Below are positions 1 to 8,691 of a stretch of DNA of 62,520 bases, in pieces (position 1 is the first letter of the stretch; each line of letters opens with the position of its first letter). The translations under genes and the position numbers were made by a program. The notes beneath the pieces are model-generated. The model was given only the letters and a program-made list of their open reading frames with translations, was not told the origin of the DNA and did not search any database. The stretch is from contig NZ_JARKPQ010000056.1 in the NCBI RefSeq assembly GCF_029975155.1, positions 1 to 62,520 on the forward strand, written 5' to 3'. This DNA is from Propionicimonas sp. (lineage in GTDB: Bacteria; Actinomycetota; Actinomycetes; Propionibacteriales; Propionibacteriaceae).

Positions 1-11
1 AGCTGCCCGGA

Positions 12-749
12 TCAGGCGACGCGGCGGGCCGCCTGGGTGACCCAGTGGCACAGGTCGCCGGGGTGTTCCAGGGGTTGGTCGATCGGGACGGTCACCGGCG
101 TGACCCCGTCGAGGCACAGGCAGGCCAGTTCGAGCTGTTCCGGGCTGATCGATCGCACCGACACCACGATCGGCTCGAAGGCCGGTCCGTCCGGGGCTCC
201 CTGGACGAGGGCGACCAAGTGCTCCTGGTGTGCGCGTTCGAGCTGCTCGCGAGCGGACTCGCCGTACAGGAGCCAGGCGTCGGGCCCGGCGGAGAAGTAC
301 TGGTCGAGGGCCACCGGCACGACCCCCGCGCGGCGTTCGTCGGTCGCGGGAGTGAGCACCGTGACGGCGTCCAGGTCGAGCGAGATGACCACCAACTCGT
401 CCGACTCGTCGGTGGCTGCCCAGCCCGTCCGGTGCAGGGTGAGCAGTTCGGCGATGTCCGGCTGCTCGACCAGCCGGAGGGCGTCCCCGCAGCGCCCTTC
501 GAGGCGCAGGACGCCGAGTCCCGGCAGGCTCGCCCGGCAGCTGATCCGGATGCGTCCCTCCGGCGTCTGGGCGCCGTGCGCGAGCACCAGGTACGCCGCG
601 CCGGAGCGATCGACCACCAGCCCCACCTGGTCGGCGTCGGCCAACTCCTCAGCCGCGTCACCGAGAGCGGTCAGCCGGGCGTACGCACAACCGGCCAGGA
701 TCGTCCGCGCGCGTACCTCTGGTCGCAACTGCTCGCGCCGTGACTTCAT
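12..749 (-). CDS. DUF2470 / HugZ-like protein, probably iron- or heme-related
   Basis: 245 residues. The C-terminal part (about residues 190-245, ending PLEHPGDLCHWVTQAARR) resembles the end of the DUF2470 domain found in HugZ-type heme-utilisation and split-barrel proteins; the N-terminal half looks like a divergent split barrel. No signal peptide or membrane segment, so probably cytosolic. The ATG at 749 is preceded on the minus strand by GGAGGA at good spacing. A DtxR/IdeR-like iron box overlaps its probable transcription start. The iron link is inferred from family and operator together; the biochemical activity is unknown. The gene is monocistronic as far as the window edge shows. Confidence 0.65.
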   Translation of the reverse strand: MKSRREQLRPEVRARTILAGCAYARLTALGDAAEELADADQVGLVVDRSGAAYLVLAHGAQTPEGRIRISCRASLPGLGVLRLEGRCGDALRLVEQPDIAELLTLHRTGWAATDESDELVVISLDLDAVTVLTPATDERRAGVVPVALDQYFSAGPDAWLLYGESAREQLERAHQEHLVALVQGAPDGPAFEPIVVSVRSISPEQLELACLCLDGVTPVTVPIDQPLEHPGDLCHWVTQAARRVA

Positions 750-785
750 GCATCCTCCGGACGTCTCAGAACTTTAGGTAAGACT

Positions 786-815
786 TTAGGTAAGGCTTCC
801 CTTACCAAAATCCTA
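786..815 (-). promoter_or_regulatory. DtxR/IdeR-type iron box with overlapping -10
   Basis: TTAGGTAAGGCTTCCCTTA (786-804) matches the DtxR/IdeR consensus TTAGGTTAGGCTAACCTAA at 15 of 19 positions. On the minus strand a -10-like TAGGAT (815-810) would start transcription at about 803, inside the box, which is the classical repressing geometry. A second TTTAGGTAAG half-site lies beside it at 773-782. This predicts de-repression of the DUF2470 gene under iron limitation. Confidence 0.7.
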
Positions 816-1097
816 GCGCCCTGAGCGGTCGGTTGGTGCGGGGCGTCCCGCACTGCGGAAGGCTTCGCGCTCGGCCGGGGTCCGGCGCGAGGGCGGGCGC
901 ACCACCGAATTATGTGACGAAGTCGGCATTAAAACACCTTGAGCTGTTTATGCAACAGCAGGCTTGCCTATTGTGGTCGGCGCATTTCCGCGCGTCCAGA
1001 AGTACGTAATACATACACCCGACTCCGACGCTCTGAGGGCATCAACATGCTCTTGACTAGGTCGGTAACCCGCAGGCGACCAACCGGAAGGGGATAT

Positions 1098-1156
1098 TTG
1101 AGTCAGGCATGCCTAACTTATTTCGCGCTTGACGATTTCCCATTTCGGGGTAAGGT
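1098..1156 (+). promoter_or_regulatory. Promoter of the DUF1540 gene with a weaker iron-box-like site
   Basis: TTGACG (1129-1134), a 16-bp spacer and TAAGGT (1151-1156) form a plausible sigma-70 promoter. Upstream, 1098-1116 carries a palindromic AGGCATGCCTAA core matching the DtxR consensus at 13 of 19 positions. It lies upstream of the -35 rather than over the start, so its role is uncertain. Nothing else coding is visible in the 750-1195 gap, which is AT-richer than its surroundings. Confidence 0.4.
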
Positions 1157-1195
1157 TTGAGACAAAAGGAACCCCACCGATCCAGAGGAGTTGAA

Positions 1196-1483
1196 ATGAC
1201 TGTGATGCCGGCCGTGCAGGAGTGCACCGTCACCACCTGCGGCTACAACCAGGGCGGGTGCCACGCCTTCGCGATCACCGTCCGCGCAGAGGACGCCGCG
1301 TGCGCCACCTTCATCCCGTTGGAGACCAAGGGCGGCGTGGCTCAGGGCACGGCCCAGGTCGGCGCGTGCTCGCGCAGCGACTGCCGTCACAACGCCGACC
1401 TCGAGTGCACCGCCGACTCGGTGCGCGTGGGAGCGGGCGCGGCCGGCATGTCCGCCACCTGCCTGACCTACGAGCCGGCCTGA
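1196..1483 (+). CDS. DUF1540 small Cys-rich protein
   Basis: 95 residues from ATG 1196, preceded by GAGGAG. It contains two tandem DUF1540-type cysteine clusters: the first begins ECTVTTCGYN and ends in HAFAITV, the second is ACSRSDCRHN...ECTADSVRV. The regular C-x4-C-x6-C spacing suggests metal (Zn or Fe) binding. Function in this family is not established. An upstream in-frame ATG at 1157 lies only 1 nt after the -10 hexamer and is unlikely to be used. A strong hairpin follows the stop, so the gene is probably monocistronic. Confidence 0.75.
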   Translation: MTVMPAVQECTVTTCGYNQGGCHAFAITVRAEDAACATFIPLETKGGVAQGTAQVGACSRSDCRHNADLECTADSVRVGAGAAGMSATCLTYEPA

Positions 1484-1500
1484 CCGCCGGCCGGATCCGT

Positions 1501-1536
1501 CGAGCCCGGGCACCCAGAGTGGGGTGCCCGGGCTCG
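1501..1536 (+). terminator. Terminator-like hairpin after the DUF1540 gene
   Basis: A perfect 15-bp inverted repeat (1501-1515 and 1522-1536, arms CGAGCCCGGGCACCC) with a 6-nt loop, 18 nt after the stop codon. There is no clear U-tract, as is common in high-GC actinobacteria. Confidence 0.7.
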
Positions 1537-1684
1537 GCTGCGTCTGGACCGGGACGGATGAGAGCGCGACCACTAGACTGAGGAGCGCGCGCCCGGATCG
1601 CTGTCGGACCGGGCTGTCACGATACTCGGACCACGACGTGGCTGTGCCATCGCGAGCGCAGCCCGACCCGAAGAAAGGCCAACG

Positions 1685-3958
1685 ATGACCCAGCCGACCT
1701 ACCTCGATCCCAACCAGAGCCCCGAGCGGCGGGCCGATGACCTTCTCGGCCGCCTCACCCTGGAGGAGAAGGCAGGTCAGCTGACCCAGTACTTCTACTT
1801 CGGCACCGGTGAACTGCCGGATCCGGCCGTGCTCGAGGCGATGAGCGAGGAAGAGCGGCAGGTCGTGCAACAGCCGTTGGCCGTGGAGGCCGCGCTCGAG
1901 CAGGGGGCCGCGGGTTCGGTGCTGTTCGTGGTGAACCCCGCGCTGCACAACCGGCTGCAGCGCAAGGCGATCGAGGGCAGTCGGCTGGGCATTCCGCTGA
2001 TCTTCGGCTTCGACGTGATCCACGGGCTGCGGACGGTGCTGCCGGTGCCGATCGCGCTGGCCGCGTCGTGGTCTCCCGAGACGGCCGCCGAGGGGCAGGC
2101 CGTCGCGGCCCGCGAGGCGCGCGCCGTGGGTATCCACTGGACGTTCGCGCCCATGGTCGACATCGCCCGCGACCCGCGGTGGGGCAGGATCGTCGAGGGA
2201 GCGGGCGAAGACCCGATCCTTGGCGGTGCGGTGGCCGCCGCCCAGGTGCGCGGCTTCCAGGGCGAGCGCATCGGCGCGGACGAGCGGGTCATCGCCGGCC
2301 CGAAGCACTTCGCCGGCTACGGTGCGGCGCTCGGCGGACGTGACTACGACGACGCCGACATCTCCGACGCCGAACTCCACAACGTGTACCTGCCGCCGTT
2401 CCGGGCAGCGGTCGAGGCGGGCGCGGGCAACATCATGAGCGCCTACATGGATCTCAACGGTGTCCCGGCGAGCGGCAGCCGCTGGCTGCTCACCGACATC
2501 CTGCGCGACGAGTTCGGGTTCGACGGCTGGGTGGTCAGCGACGCCAACGCCGTCCGATCCCTCGCCACCCAGCACTTCGCCCGCGACCTCACCGACGCGG
2601 GCGCCCGGGCGCTGAACGCCGGTCTCGACATGGAGATGTGCATGTTCGACCCGGCCTTCGGGCGACTGCCGGAGGCCGTCGCCGCGGGCGTGGTCACCGA
2701 GGAGGCCGTCGACACCGCGGTGCGGCGCGTGCTGGAGGCCAAGTTCCGGCTCGGCTTGTTCGAGAACCCGTACGTCGACGAGGCCGCCGCGCCCGGCGTG
2801 CTGTCCGACGCCGTACATCGGGACGTGGCCCGGAAGGCCGCGGAGAAGACCTTCGTGCTGCTGAAGAACGACGGCATCCTGCCCCTGGCCGGCCAGAGGA
2901 GGATCGCCGTGATCGGGCAGTTGGCCGACTCCCCCCGCGACACGCTCGGTCCGTGGGTGTTCGACCATGACGTGGACGAGACCGTGACCATCCTCGAAGG
3001 CTTGCGTGCGCGGGCAGGGGAGGGCGTACAGGTCGAGCATGCGCCCGGCGTCCGTGCGGGTTCGCGGGTGTTCCCGTCGATGTTCGACCGGATGGACCAC
3101 GGCCTGCCAACGGTCGCCGACGACTTCGATGACGACGCGGAGCTGGGCCGTGCGGTCGAGCTGGCCCGATCGGCAGAGGTCGCGATCGTGGTGATCGGCC
3201 AGAACCAGAACATGATCGGCGAGAAGGCCTCGACCTCCACCCTGGACCTGCCCGGACGGCAGCTCGAACTGCTCCAGGCCGTGGTCGCCACCGGCACCCC
3301 GACGGTTGCGCTGGTGATGTCCGGACGTCCGCTCGACCTGCGCTGGGCGGCCCGGAACGTGCCCGCGATCCTGCAGGTCTGGTACCCGGGCACGCGGGGT
3401 GGTGAGGCGGTGGCGAGCGCCCTGTTCGGCGACGTCGCACCCGCCGGCCGGCTGCCGTTCACCTGGCCGCGCACGGTCGGGCAGGTGCCGATGGTGTACA
3501 GCCACTACCGCACCTTCCAGCCCGAGGAGCAGGGCCAGCGTTACTGGGACGAGGAGTCGACGCCGCTGTGGGTGTTCGGTCACGGTCTCTCCTACGCCAG
3601 CTTCCGCTACGGCGACGCCCGGGTCGAACCGGCCGAGATCGGTGTCGGCGGCACCGCGACCGTCGCCGTCGAGGTCACCAACACCTCTGGTGTGGCCGCT
3701 GACGAGGTGGTGCAGCTCTACATCCACCAGCGCCACGGCACCTCCACCCGGCCGATCCGGGAGCTGAAGGGGTTCCAGCGCCTCACGCTCGTCGCCGGCG
3801 AGACCCGGACGGTCACGTTCGAGCTCGGCCCCGATCAGCTGCGCTACTGGAGCGCCGCCACCCGGGACTGGGTGCAGGACGCGACCGAGATCGACGTGTG
3901 GGTCGGTGGCTCGTCCGCCGTCACCGAGGGTACGGGCGCGCTGCTGACGGTGCGCTAG
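1685..3958 (+). CDS. bglX: Beta-glucosidase, glycoside hydrolase family 3 (BglX-like)
   Basis: 757 residues. GH3 enzymes cleave terminal beta-D-glucosyl residues with retention of configuration. The N-terminal (beta/alpha)8 domain includes the KHFAGYG motif and the nucleophile motif FDGWVVSDANAV, with Asp286 as probable nucleophile. Next comes the alpha/beta sandwich domain, and from about residue 650 a C-terminal fibronectin-III-like domain (TVAVEVTNTSGVAADEVVQLYI). No signal peptide is evident, so it probably acts in the cytosol on imported oligosaccharides. AAAGG lies just ahead of ATG 1685. It converges with the PQQ-propeller gene, with only 33 nt between the two stops. Confidence 0.93.
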   Translation: MTQPTYLDPNQSPERRADDLLGRLTLEEKAGQLTQYFYFGTGELPDPAVLEAMSEEERQVVQQPLAVEAALEQGAAGSVLFVVNPALHNRLQRKAIEGSRLGIPLIFGFDVIHGLRTVLPVPIALAASWSPETAAEGQAVAAREARAVGIHWTFAPMVDIARDPRWGRIVEGAGEDPILGGAVAAAQVRGFQGERIGADERVIAGPKHFAGYGAALGGRDYDDADISDAELHNVYLPPFRAAVEAGAGNIMSAYMDLNGVPASGSRWLLTDILRDEFGFDGWVVSDANAVRSLATQHFARDLTDAGARALNAGLDMEMCMFDPAFGRLPEAVAAGVVTEEAVDTAVRRVLEAKFRLGLFENPYVDEAAAPGVLSDAVHRDVARKAAEKTFVLLKNDGILPLAGQRRIAVIGQLADSPRDTLGPWVFDHDVDETVTILEGLRARAGEGVQVEHAPGVRAGSRVFPSMFDRMDHGLPTVADDFDDDAELGRAVELARSAEVAIVVIGQNQNMIGEKASTSTLDLPGRQLELLQAVVATGTPTVALVMSGRPLDLRWAARNVPAILQVWYPGTRGGEAVASALFGDVAPAGRLPFTWPRTVGQVPMVYSHYRTFQPEEQGQRYWDEESTPLWVFGHGLSYASFRYGDARVEPAEIGVGGTATVAVEVTNTSGVAADEVVQLYIHQRHGTSTRPIRELKGFQRLTLVAGETRTVTFELGPDQLRYWSAATRDWVQDATEIDVWVGGSSAVTEGTGALLTVR

Positions 3959-3991
3959 CTGTGGTCAGCGCGGGAGCGTTCGCGGCCGGCC

Positions 3992-5731
3992 TCAGCTGAT
4001 CCGGATGCCGTAGAGCTTCTTGGCGTAGGTGCCGACCACGAGCATGTTGCCGTACACCGCGGGGGAGGCCTCGATGTTCTGCGACAGCTGCAGGGTGGAG
4101 TAGTCGACGCCGGTGTTGGGGTCGAAGAGGTGCAGCAGACCGCTGGAGTCGCCGACGATGCCATAGCTGTGGCCATCGGTGCCGGTGACCAGCAGCGGTG
4201 AGCTCCAGCCGAAGTGCTGCAGGGTGCGGTTCCACACGACCGCGCCGGTCTTCTTGTCCAGGGCCACGAGGGAGCCCTGCTTGTCCGACGTGGTCTTGGC
4301 GATGTTGAAGAACACCAGATCGGACACCTCACCGGTCCCGAGCACGGGTGTGGCCATCAGTCCGCCGTTGACGTCCTTGTTGTACTTCGCGTCCACCTGG
4401 TACTCCCAGACCTGGGCGCCGGTCAGGGCGTTGAGCTTGCGGATCGAGACCGGGCCGTGCGTGGCCGCGCCGGCACCCTCGCCGCGCTTGTCCATCTCGT
4501 TGCCGACGTACAGGAACGGGCCCTCGGCGGTGTCCTCCAGCACGATGGACGCGTCCGTGTCGTCACCGGTGGGACGGACCCAGACCACCTGCAGCGTCGT
4601 GGCGTCCCAGCAGACGATGTTGCCGTCGTTGTCGCCGGCGAACATCAGGTTGCGGTAGGCGGCTGCCGAACTCTCGATGCCGTGCCGGGACGAGTCCGGC
4701 GTCGTGTACCAGAGCTTGCTGAACTCCGGGTCGACGCTCACGGTCCTGGCCGCGGCATCGAAGGTCGCGTTCAGCTTCACCTTGTACACCAGGCCGTTCT
4801 CGCCGGGCTCGATCAGGGTGTCGCTCGCGGCGTTCACCAGGGCGGACGAGTCGAAGGCTCCCCAGTCGCGGGGGGCGCCGGCGTCCGTGCCGTCCCAGCC
4901 GGAGACCTCCTTGTTCTGGATGAGGTCGAAGATCCGGTACCGCCACGCGCCCTTGTTCGCACCGTTCTCGTTCAGCCCCATGCCGGCGTACAGCAGCGGG
5001 TAGCCGCGCGGGTCGACCGAGCCGGTGCCCTTGAACGCGAACCCGGTGGAGATCGGCGGCTTGGTCTGCCGCCCGGTGGCGAGGTCGAGCCGGTACACGT
5101 TGCCGTCCACGACGGGGTAGAGCACCTCGACGAAGCCCTTGTCGTCGATCTGCGTCTGGCTCAGGCCCATCGCTTCCTTGGTGGCCTTCGGCCAGTTGAC
5201 GAGCAACGGCTGCCCCGTCCAGCCGGCCCCGGCCCAGTGGGATTTCTCGGCGTAGACGTCGCCGGTGTCCTGCGTCCAGACGACCTGCAGCTTCTTCTCC
5301 GACACGTCGGCGGTGCCGTAGGCGGGGGCGTCCCGGAAATTATTGCCGCGGAACGTGAGCACGCCCGGCACGTCGGTGTAGACCGAGGAGTCGCCGAACG
5401 CGACCGGCTGGCCCGGCTTGTACTCGGGGATCACCTGGTTGGCGCCGTCGAGCACCTTCCAGGTCACGGCGCCGGTGGAGTCGAGGATCGGCCGGCTGAA
5501 CACACCGCCACCCTGCGCGGTCGGCGCGGTGAAGCCCGGCAGATCGGCCAGGTCAATGCTCAGCCGTGCCGGATCGGTCTCGGTGCTGCGGGACGGACTG
5601 GCAGTCGCGGTCGGCGCATTGGGGCGCGGCCCCGTCGCGATCGGGTCGGTCGCCGCGCACGCGGCCAGGCCGATCAGCATCGCGGAGGCCAGCCCACCCA
5701 CGACGGCACGCGAACCACGGAGCCTCGGCAT
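3992..5731 (-). CDS. PQQ-like beta-propeller lipoprotein
   Basis: 579 residues from ATG 5731, chosen because AAAGGCGG precedes it; an in-frame ATG at 5746 lacks a ribosome site. The N-terminus is a lipoprotein signal ending GLAAC, so the mature protein should be membrane-anchored outside the cell. The remainder carries repeated propeller blades of the form V(V/F)CWDATTLQVVW, RKLNALTGAQVWEYQ and VALDKKTGAVVWNRT, typical of the PQQ-binding-like (BamB/quinoprotein dehydrogenase-like) fold. No catalytic dehydrogenase residues are recognisable, so a structural or scaffolding role is as likely as enzymatic activity. TAGACT (5774-5769, minus strand) is a candidate -10. Confidence 0.75.
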   Translation of the reverse strand: MPRLRGSRAVVGGLASAMLIGLAACAATDPIATGPRPNAPTATASPSRSTETDPARLSIDLADLPGFTAPTAQGGGVFSRPILDSTGAVTWKVLDGANQVIPEYKPGQPVAFGDSSVYTDVPGVLTFRGNNFRDAPAYGTADVSEKKLQVVWTQDTGDVYAEKSHWAGAGWTGQPLLVNWPKATKEAMGLSQTQIDDKGFVEVLYPVVDGNVYRLDLATGRQTKPPISTGFAFKGTGSVDPRGYPLLYAGMGLNENGANKGAWRYRIFDLIQNKEVSGWDGTDAGAPRDWGAFDSSALVNAASDTLIEPGENGLVYKVKLNATFDAAARTVSVDPEFSKLWYTTPDSSRHGIESSAAAYRNLMFAGDNDGNIVCWDATTLQVVWVRPTGDDTDASIVLEDTAEGPFLYVGNEMDKRGEGAGAATHGPVSIRKLNALTGAQVWEYQVDAKYNKDVNGGLMATPVLGTGEVSDLVFFNIAKTTSDKQGSLVALDKKTGAVVWNRTLQHFGWSSPLLVTGTDGHSYGIVGDSSGLLHLFDPNTGVDYSTLQLSQNIEASPAVYGNMLVVGTYAKKLYGIRIS

Positions 5732-5785
5732 GCGTCCGCCTTTCATCGAGGTCAGGAGTCCACCCGGGAGTCTACGTGGGGACCT

Positions 5786-6592
5786 TCAGGCCCACGCCGT
5801 GACGGCGACGAAGGCGAGCGTGTTGGCGATCTCGACCAGTCCGATGGCCAGCGGACGTACCGTCCGCCTCGCCGCGAGCCAGGGCATCAGCCACGCCCGC
5901 AACAGGGTCGCGGCGAACAGGACGGGCCAGACCCAGCCGACGCCCGCCAGTGCGGCCACGAGCACGAGGAGACCGTGCCAGCCGATGGACGCGGCCAGCC
6001 ACCGGACGCTGCCGCGCTCGCGGATCATCGTCTTCACGTAGAGCACCGTGCCGAACAGGAAGCCGAAGACGAATCCGGTGTGCACCAGCGCGGCGGCGCC
6101 GGTGGGCGTGGCCCACTCGGAGAGGAACGTGTCCGGCGTGACGAACCGGATCACGAGGACCATCAGGCTCGCGGCGGCCACCGTCAGCGCACCTCCGGCG
6201 AGGCTGCGCTCGCGGCGGGTGGCCGCCAGCCACAGTGCCCCCGCGACCAGCGGGCCGAAGGCGACGGCCCACCACAGCAACGCCGGGCCGACCGCGACGA
6301 TCGCGGCCGCTCCGAACGCGACGGTCAGGCCCGACCACACCCGCATCGGCTGCTGGGCGGCCGCGCGTCGGCGCGGCGGCGCCTTCAGCCAGACGGAGAC
6401 GGCGTTGAAGGCGAAGTAGCCGAAGACCCAGCAGCCGGCGACGAGCAGGAGTTGCGGTGCGGCGGGAGCGCCGTCCCGGACGCGCAGGATCCAGCCCACC
6501 ACCAGCGGCAGCGACAGCATGAACCAGGCGCCGTGCTGCCGCGGCAGCCACCCCGGGGCGATGGGGGCACGTCGGTCACGGTCACGCGGCAT
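5786..6592 (-). CDS. YwiC-like integral membrane protein
   Basis: 268 residues with eight or so hydrophobic segments. The N-terminal motif PRQHGAWFMLSLPLVVGW is the signature of the YwiC-like family (PRQHGAW-hx3-P). The family has no established function. A -10-like TAGCAT is placed 6 nt before ATG 6592, suggesting a leaderless transcript. It lies just upstream (minus strand) of the PQQ-propeller lipoprotein with a 54-nt gap, but that gene appears to have its own promoter. Confidence 0.8.
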   Translation of the reverse strand: MPRDRDRRAPIAPGWLPRQHGAWFMLSLPLVVGWILRVRDGAPAAPQLLLVAGCWVFGYFAFNAVSVWLKAPPRRRAAAQQPMRVWSGLTVAFGAAAIVAVGPALLWWAVAFGPLVAGALWLAATRRERSLAGGALTVAAASLMVLVIRFVTPDTFLSEWATPTGAAALVHTGFVFGFLFGTVLYVKTMIRERGSVRWLAASIGWHGLLVLVAALAGVGWVWPVLFAATLLRAWLMPWLAARRTVRPLAIGLVEIANTLAFVAVTAWA

Positions 6593-6598
6593 CTGTCG

Positions 6599-6604
6599 AT
6601 GCTA
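6599..6604 (-). promoter_or_regulatory. -10 element, leaderless start of the YwiC-like gene
   Basis: TAGCAT on the minus strand, 6 nt before the ATG at 6592. No Shine-Dalgarno sequence is present. Confidence 0.5.
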
Positions 6605-6755
6605 ACGATCCTCGCGGCCTCACCGCGCAGGCGCGATGGAATCCCTTGTCGTGATCGGTGGGCGGGGTGCGGAATTCGGGCGTGTGTCATCTGGACGGGT
6701 GACCGCGCAGGCCCTATCATTCACACATCTGCTCATTTCGGGGGGGAGGAGCAAG

Positions 6756-6950
6756 ATGCGCTACATCGTGCGTATCAGTGCAATGATCATCGGGGTCATC
6801 CTTGGCAGCGCCGTTCTGGCCAGCCTGCTCAGCCAGTTCCTCGTCAAGGCGGCGTTTGCCGGGCTCGACGCGGGTGGCCTGTTCGTGGGCCTGGCGACCA
6901 TGGGCTTCATGGGTGCCATCCTGACCAGGGAGTCCTGGCTCACGGCCTGA
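6756..6950 (+). CDS. Small two-helix membrane protein, 64 residues
   Basis: The start at ATG 6756 is fixed by GGGGAGGAG 6 nt upstream; an in-frame ATG at 6636 would add an unlikely 40-residue extension. Two hydrophobic segments, about residues 5-30 and 39-56, are joined by a short Ala/Gly-rich turn. No family recognised. It is divergent from the YwiC-like gene and converges on tRNA-Gly. No partner gene is adjacent. Confidence 0.55.
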   Translation: MRYIVRISAMIIGVILGSAVLASLLSQFLVKAAFAGLDAGGLFVGLATMGFMGAILTRESWLTA

Positions 6951-7047
6951 TCCGATCTGCCGGGCGGCCGAGTTCGGCGGCCCGCACCCTGTACCGGCCG
7001 GACGCGTGGCGGCGCGTCCGGCCCTCGGGCTGCCCGGGAAAGCCGAA

Positions 7048-7068
7048 GGCCCGGCGGATCGCCGGGCC
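7048..7068 (-). terminator. Terminator of tRNA-Gly
   Basis: A 9-bp perfect stem (GGCCCGGCG, loop of 3 nt) just downstream of the tRNA 3' end on the minus strand, followed by TTCGGCTTTCC. Confidence 0.7.
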
Positions 7069-7080
7069 CTCGCTCATCAG

Positions 7081-7151
7081 AGCGGATGACGGGAATCGAA
7101 CCCGCATGACCAGCTTGGAAGGCTGGGGCTCTGCCATTGAGCTACATCCGC
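7081..7151 (-). tRNA. tRNA-Gly(TCC)
   Basis: 71 nt. The acceptor stem GCGGATG/CATCCGC pairs perfectly, with discriminator U. The anticodon stem CCAGC/GCTGG encloses loop CTTCCAA, giving anticodon TCC (glycine). The T arm is CGGGT-TCGATTC-CCG. No CCA is encoded. It reads GGA codons, which are rare in such a GC-rich genome. Confidence 0.95.
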
Positions 7152-7289
7152 GTGCGGCCCAAGAGTAACGGAACCCGACGGCGGCCGCGTCCGCCGGTGC
7201 CGGGGCCGGCCGGCCGGGTGCCGAGATGACCTGCGTAACCGCGGTCGTTACTATTGCCGGGACTGTCTACGTCCGATCAGGAGCCCGCA

Positions 7290-8630
7290 TTGCCCAGCAC
7301 CGTCGAGCAGCTCAGCCCGTCCAGGGTCAAGCTCACCGTTGAGATCCCCTTCGCCGACCTGAAACCGCACCTCGATGCGGCCTACCGCGAGATCGCACAA
7401 CAGGTCACCATTCCCGGGTTCCGAAAGGGCAAGGTGCCGAACCTCGTGATCGACCAGCGGTTCGGTCGCGGCATGGTGCTGCAGGAGGCGATCAACGCCG
7501 CCCTGCCCGGGGCTTTCGAGGCCGCGGTCGTCGAGGCGAAGGTGGTGCCACTGGGCGAGCCCGAGGTGGAGGTCACCAAGCTGGAGGACGGCGAACTGGT
7601 CGAGTTCACCGCGGCGATCGACGTCCGTCCCGACTTCACCGTCCCGGCGTTCAGCTCGCTCACCGCCGAGGTCGAGGCGAAGCGCTCGATCGAGGAGGAC
7701 GTGGACGAGCGGATCTCCGTCCTGCGGCAGCGTTTCGCCACCACCACCGAGGTCGACCGCCCGGCCGCCGAGGGCGACCAGGTGACGATCAGCCTGGTCG
7801 GCGCCCGCGACGGTGAGCCGCTGCCGGATGCCTCCGCCGAGAACGTCACGTACGTGATCGGGTCCGGCGGCATGATCGACGGTCTGGACGAAGCGGTGAC
7901 CGGCCTCAGCGCCGGTGAGGAGGCCACCTTCGCGTCCACCCTCGTGGGTGGCGCGCTGGAGGGCGAGCCGGCCGACATCACCGTGACCGTGAGCAAGGTG
8001 TCCGAGCAGAACCTGCCCGAGGTGGACGACGACTTCGCCCAGCTGGTGTCGGAGTTCGACACGGTCGAGGAGATGCGCGCCGACCTGGCGGAGCGGGTGG
8101 AGCAGCTGGTGGCAGCCGAGCAGGTCTCCAACGGCCGGGACAAGGTGCTGGAGGCACTGGTCGACGCCACCGACTTCGAGGTTCCGGAGCGGCTGCTGGA
8201 AGGCGAGGTCAGCTCTCGCAAGGCGCAGATCACCGACCAGCTGCAGCGCGCCGGCCTGACCCTGGAGCGCTACCTCGAGCAGGCCGACGAGGCCACCGAC
8301 ACCCCCGAGGCGTTCTGGGCGGACATCGAGAAGTCGACCCAGCGCAGCCTGAAGGCCCAGCTCATCCTCGACAAGATCGCCGAGGACGCCGAGGTCGGGG
8401 TCGAGCAGGCCGACCTGCAGGAACTGCTGGTCCGCAAGGCCTACCAGAACGGGTCCAGCCCGGAGCAGGAGGCCCAGCACATGATGGAGCACAACCACAT
8501 CGGAGCCTGGATGCAGGAGATCCGCCGCAACAAGGCCCTCGGCCTGATCGTGGCGGAGGCGAAGGTCACCGACAGCGACGGCAATCCGGTGGATCTCTCC
8601 GGTGCCGTCACGGAGTCCGAGGCCGAGTAG
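7290..8630 (+). CDS. tig: Trigger factor, ribosome-associated chaperone and prolyl isomerase
   Basis: 446 residues if translation begins at TTG 7290, which is preceded by AGGAG at 6 nt and gives the family N-terminus M-PSTVEQLSPSRVKLTVE; the ATG at 7254 has no ribosome site. The ribosome-binding domain carries the signature motif GFRKGKVP. The central FKBP-type PPIase domain spans about residues 150-230 (YVIGSGGMIDGLDEAVTGL), followed by the helical C-terminal chaperone arms. Trigger factor binds at the tunnel exit and delays folding of nascent chains. It normally sits next to clpP in actinobacteria; here one extra gene intervenes. Confidence 0.96.
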   Translation: MPSTVEQLSPSRVKLTVEIPFADLKPHLDAAYREIAQQVTIPGFRKGKVPNLVIDQRFGRGMVLQEAINAALPGAFEAAVVEAKVVPLGEPEVEVTKLEDGELVEFTAAIDVRPDFTVPAFSSLTAEVEAKRSIEEDVDERISVLRQRFATTTEVDRPAAEGDQVTISLVGARDGEPLPDASAENVTYVIGSGGMIDGLDEAVTGLSAGEEATFASTLVGGALEGEPADITVTVSKVSEQNLPEVDDDFAQLVSEFDTVEEMRADLAERVEQLVAAEQVSNGRDKVLEALVDATDFEVPERLLEGEVSSRKAQITDQLQRAGLTLERYLEQADEATDTPEAFWADIEKSTQRSLKAQLILDKIAEDAEVGVEQADLQELLVRKAYQNGSSPEQEAQHMMEHNHIGAWMQEIRRNKALGLIVAEAKVTDSDGNPVDLSGAVTESEAE

Positions 8631-8640
8631 GTCGTTCGCG

Positions 8641-8674
8641 AGCGGCGCCGTCACCTGTGGGTGGCGGCGCCGCT
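8641..8674 (+). terminator. Terminator of tig
   Basis: Stem AGCGGCGCCG/CGGCGCCGCT extended by CACC/GGTG around a TGTG loop, 10 nt after the tig stop. Confidence 0.75.
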
Positions 8675-8691
8675 GCTTTCCGCCGGCTGCC

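Noticed and set aside
939..970. A third DtxR box around AGGCTTGCCTA (about 959-969)
   Set aside because: Only about 10 of 19 positions agree with the consensus and it has no promoter context.
939..1160. A 73-codon ORF in the iron-regulated gap
   Set aside because: No ribosome site, composition unlike a protein, and it overlaps the promoter of the DUF1540 gene.
1118..3736. An 872-codon open frame antisense to the GH3 gene
   Set aside because: Shadow of a well-supported beta-glucosidase; composition typical of an antisense frame in GC-rich DNA.
4214..7168. A 984-codon open frame antisense to the PQQ-propeller and YwiC-like genes and across tRNA-Gly
   Set aside because: It crosses a tRNA and three real genes; the translation has no recognisable domain.
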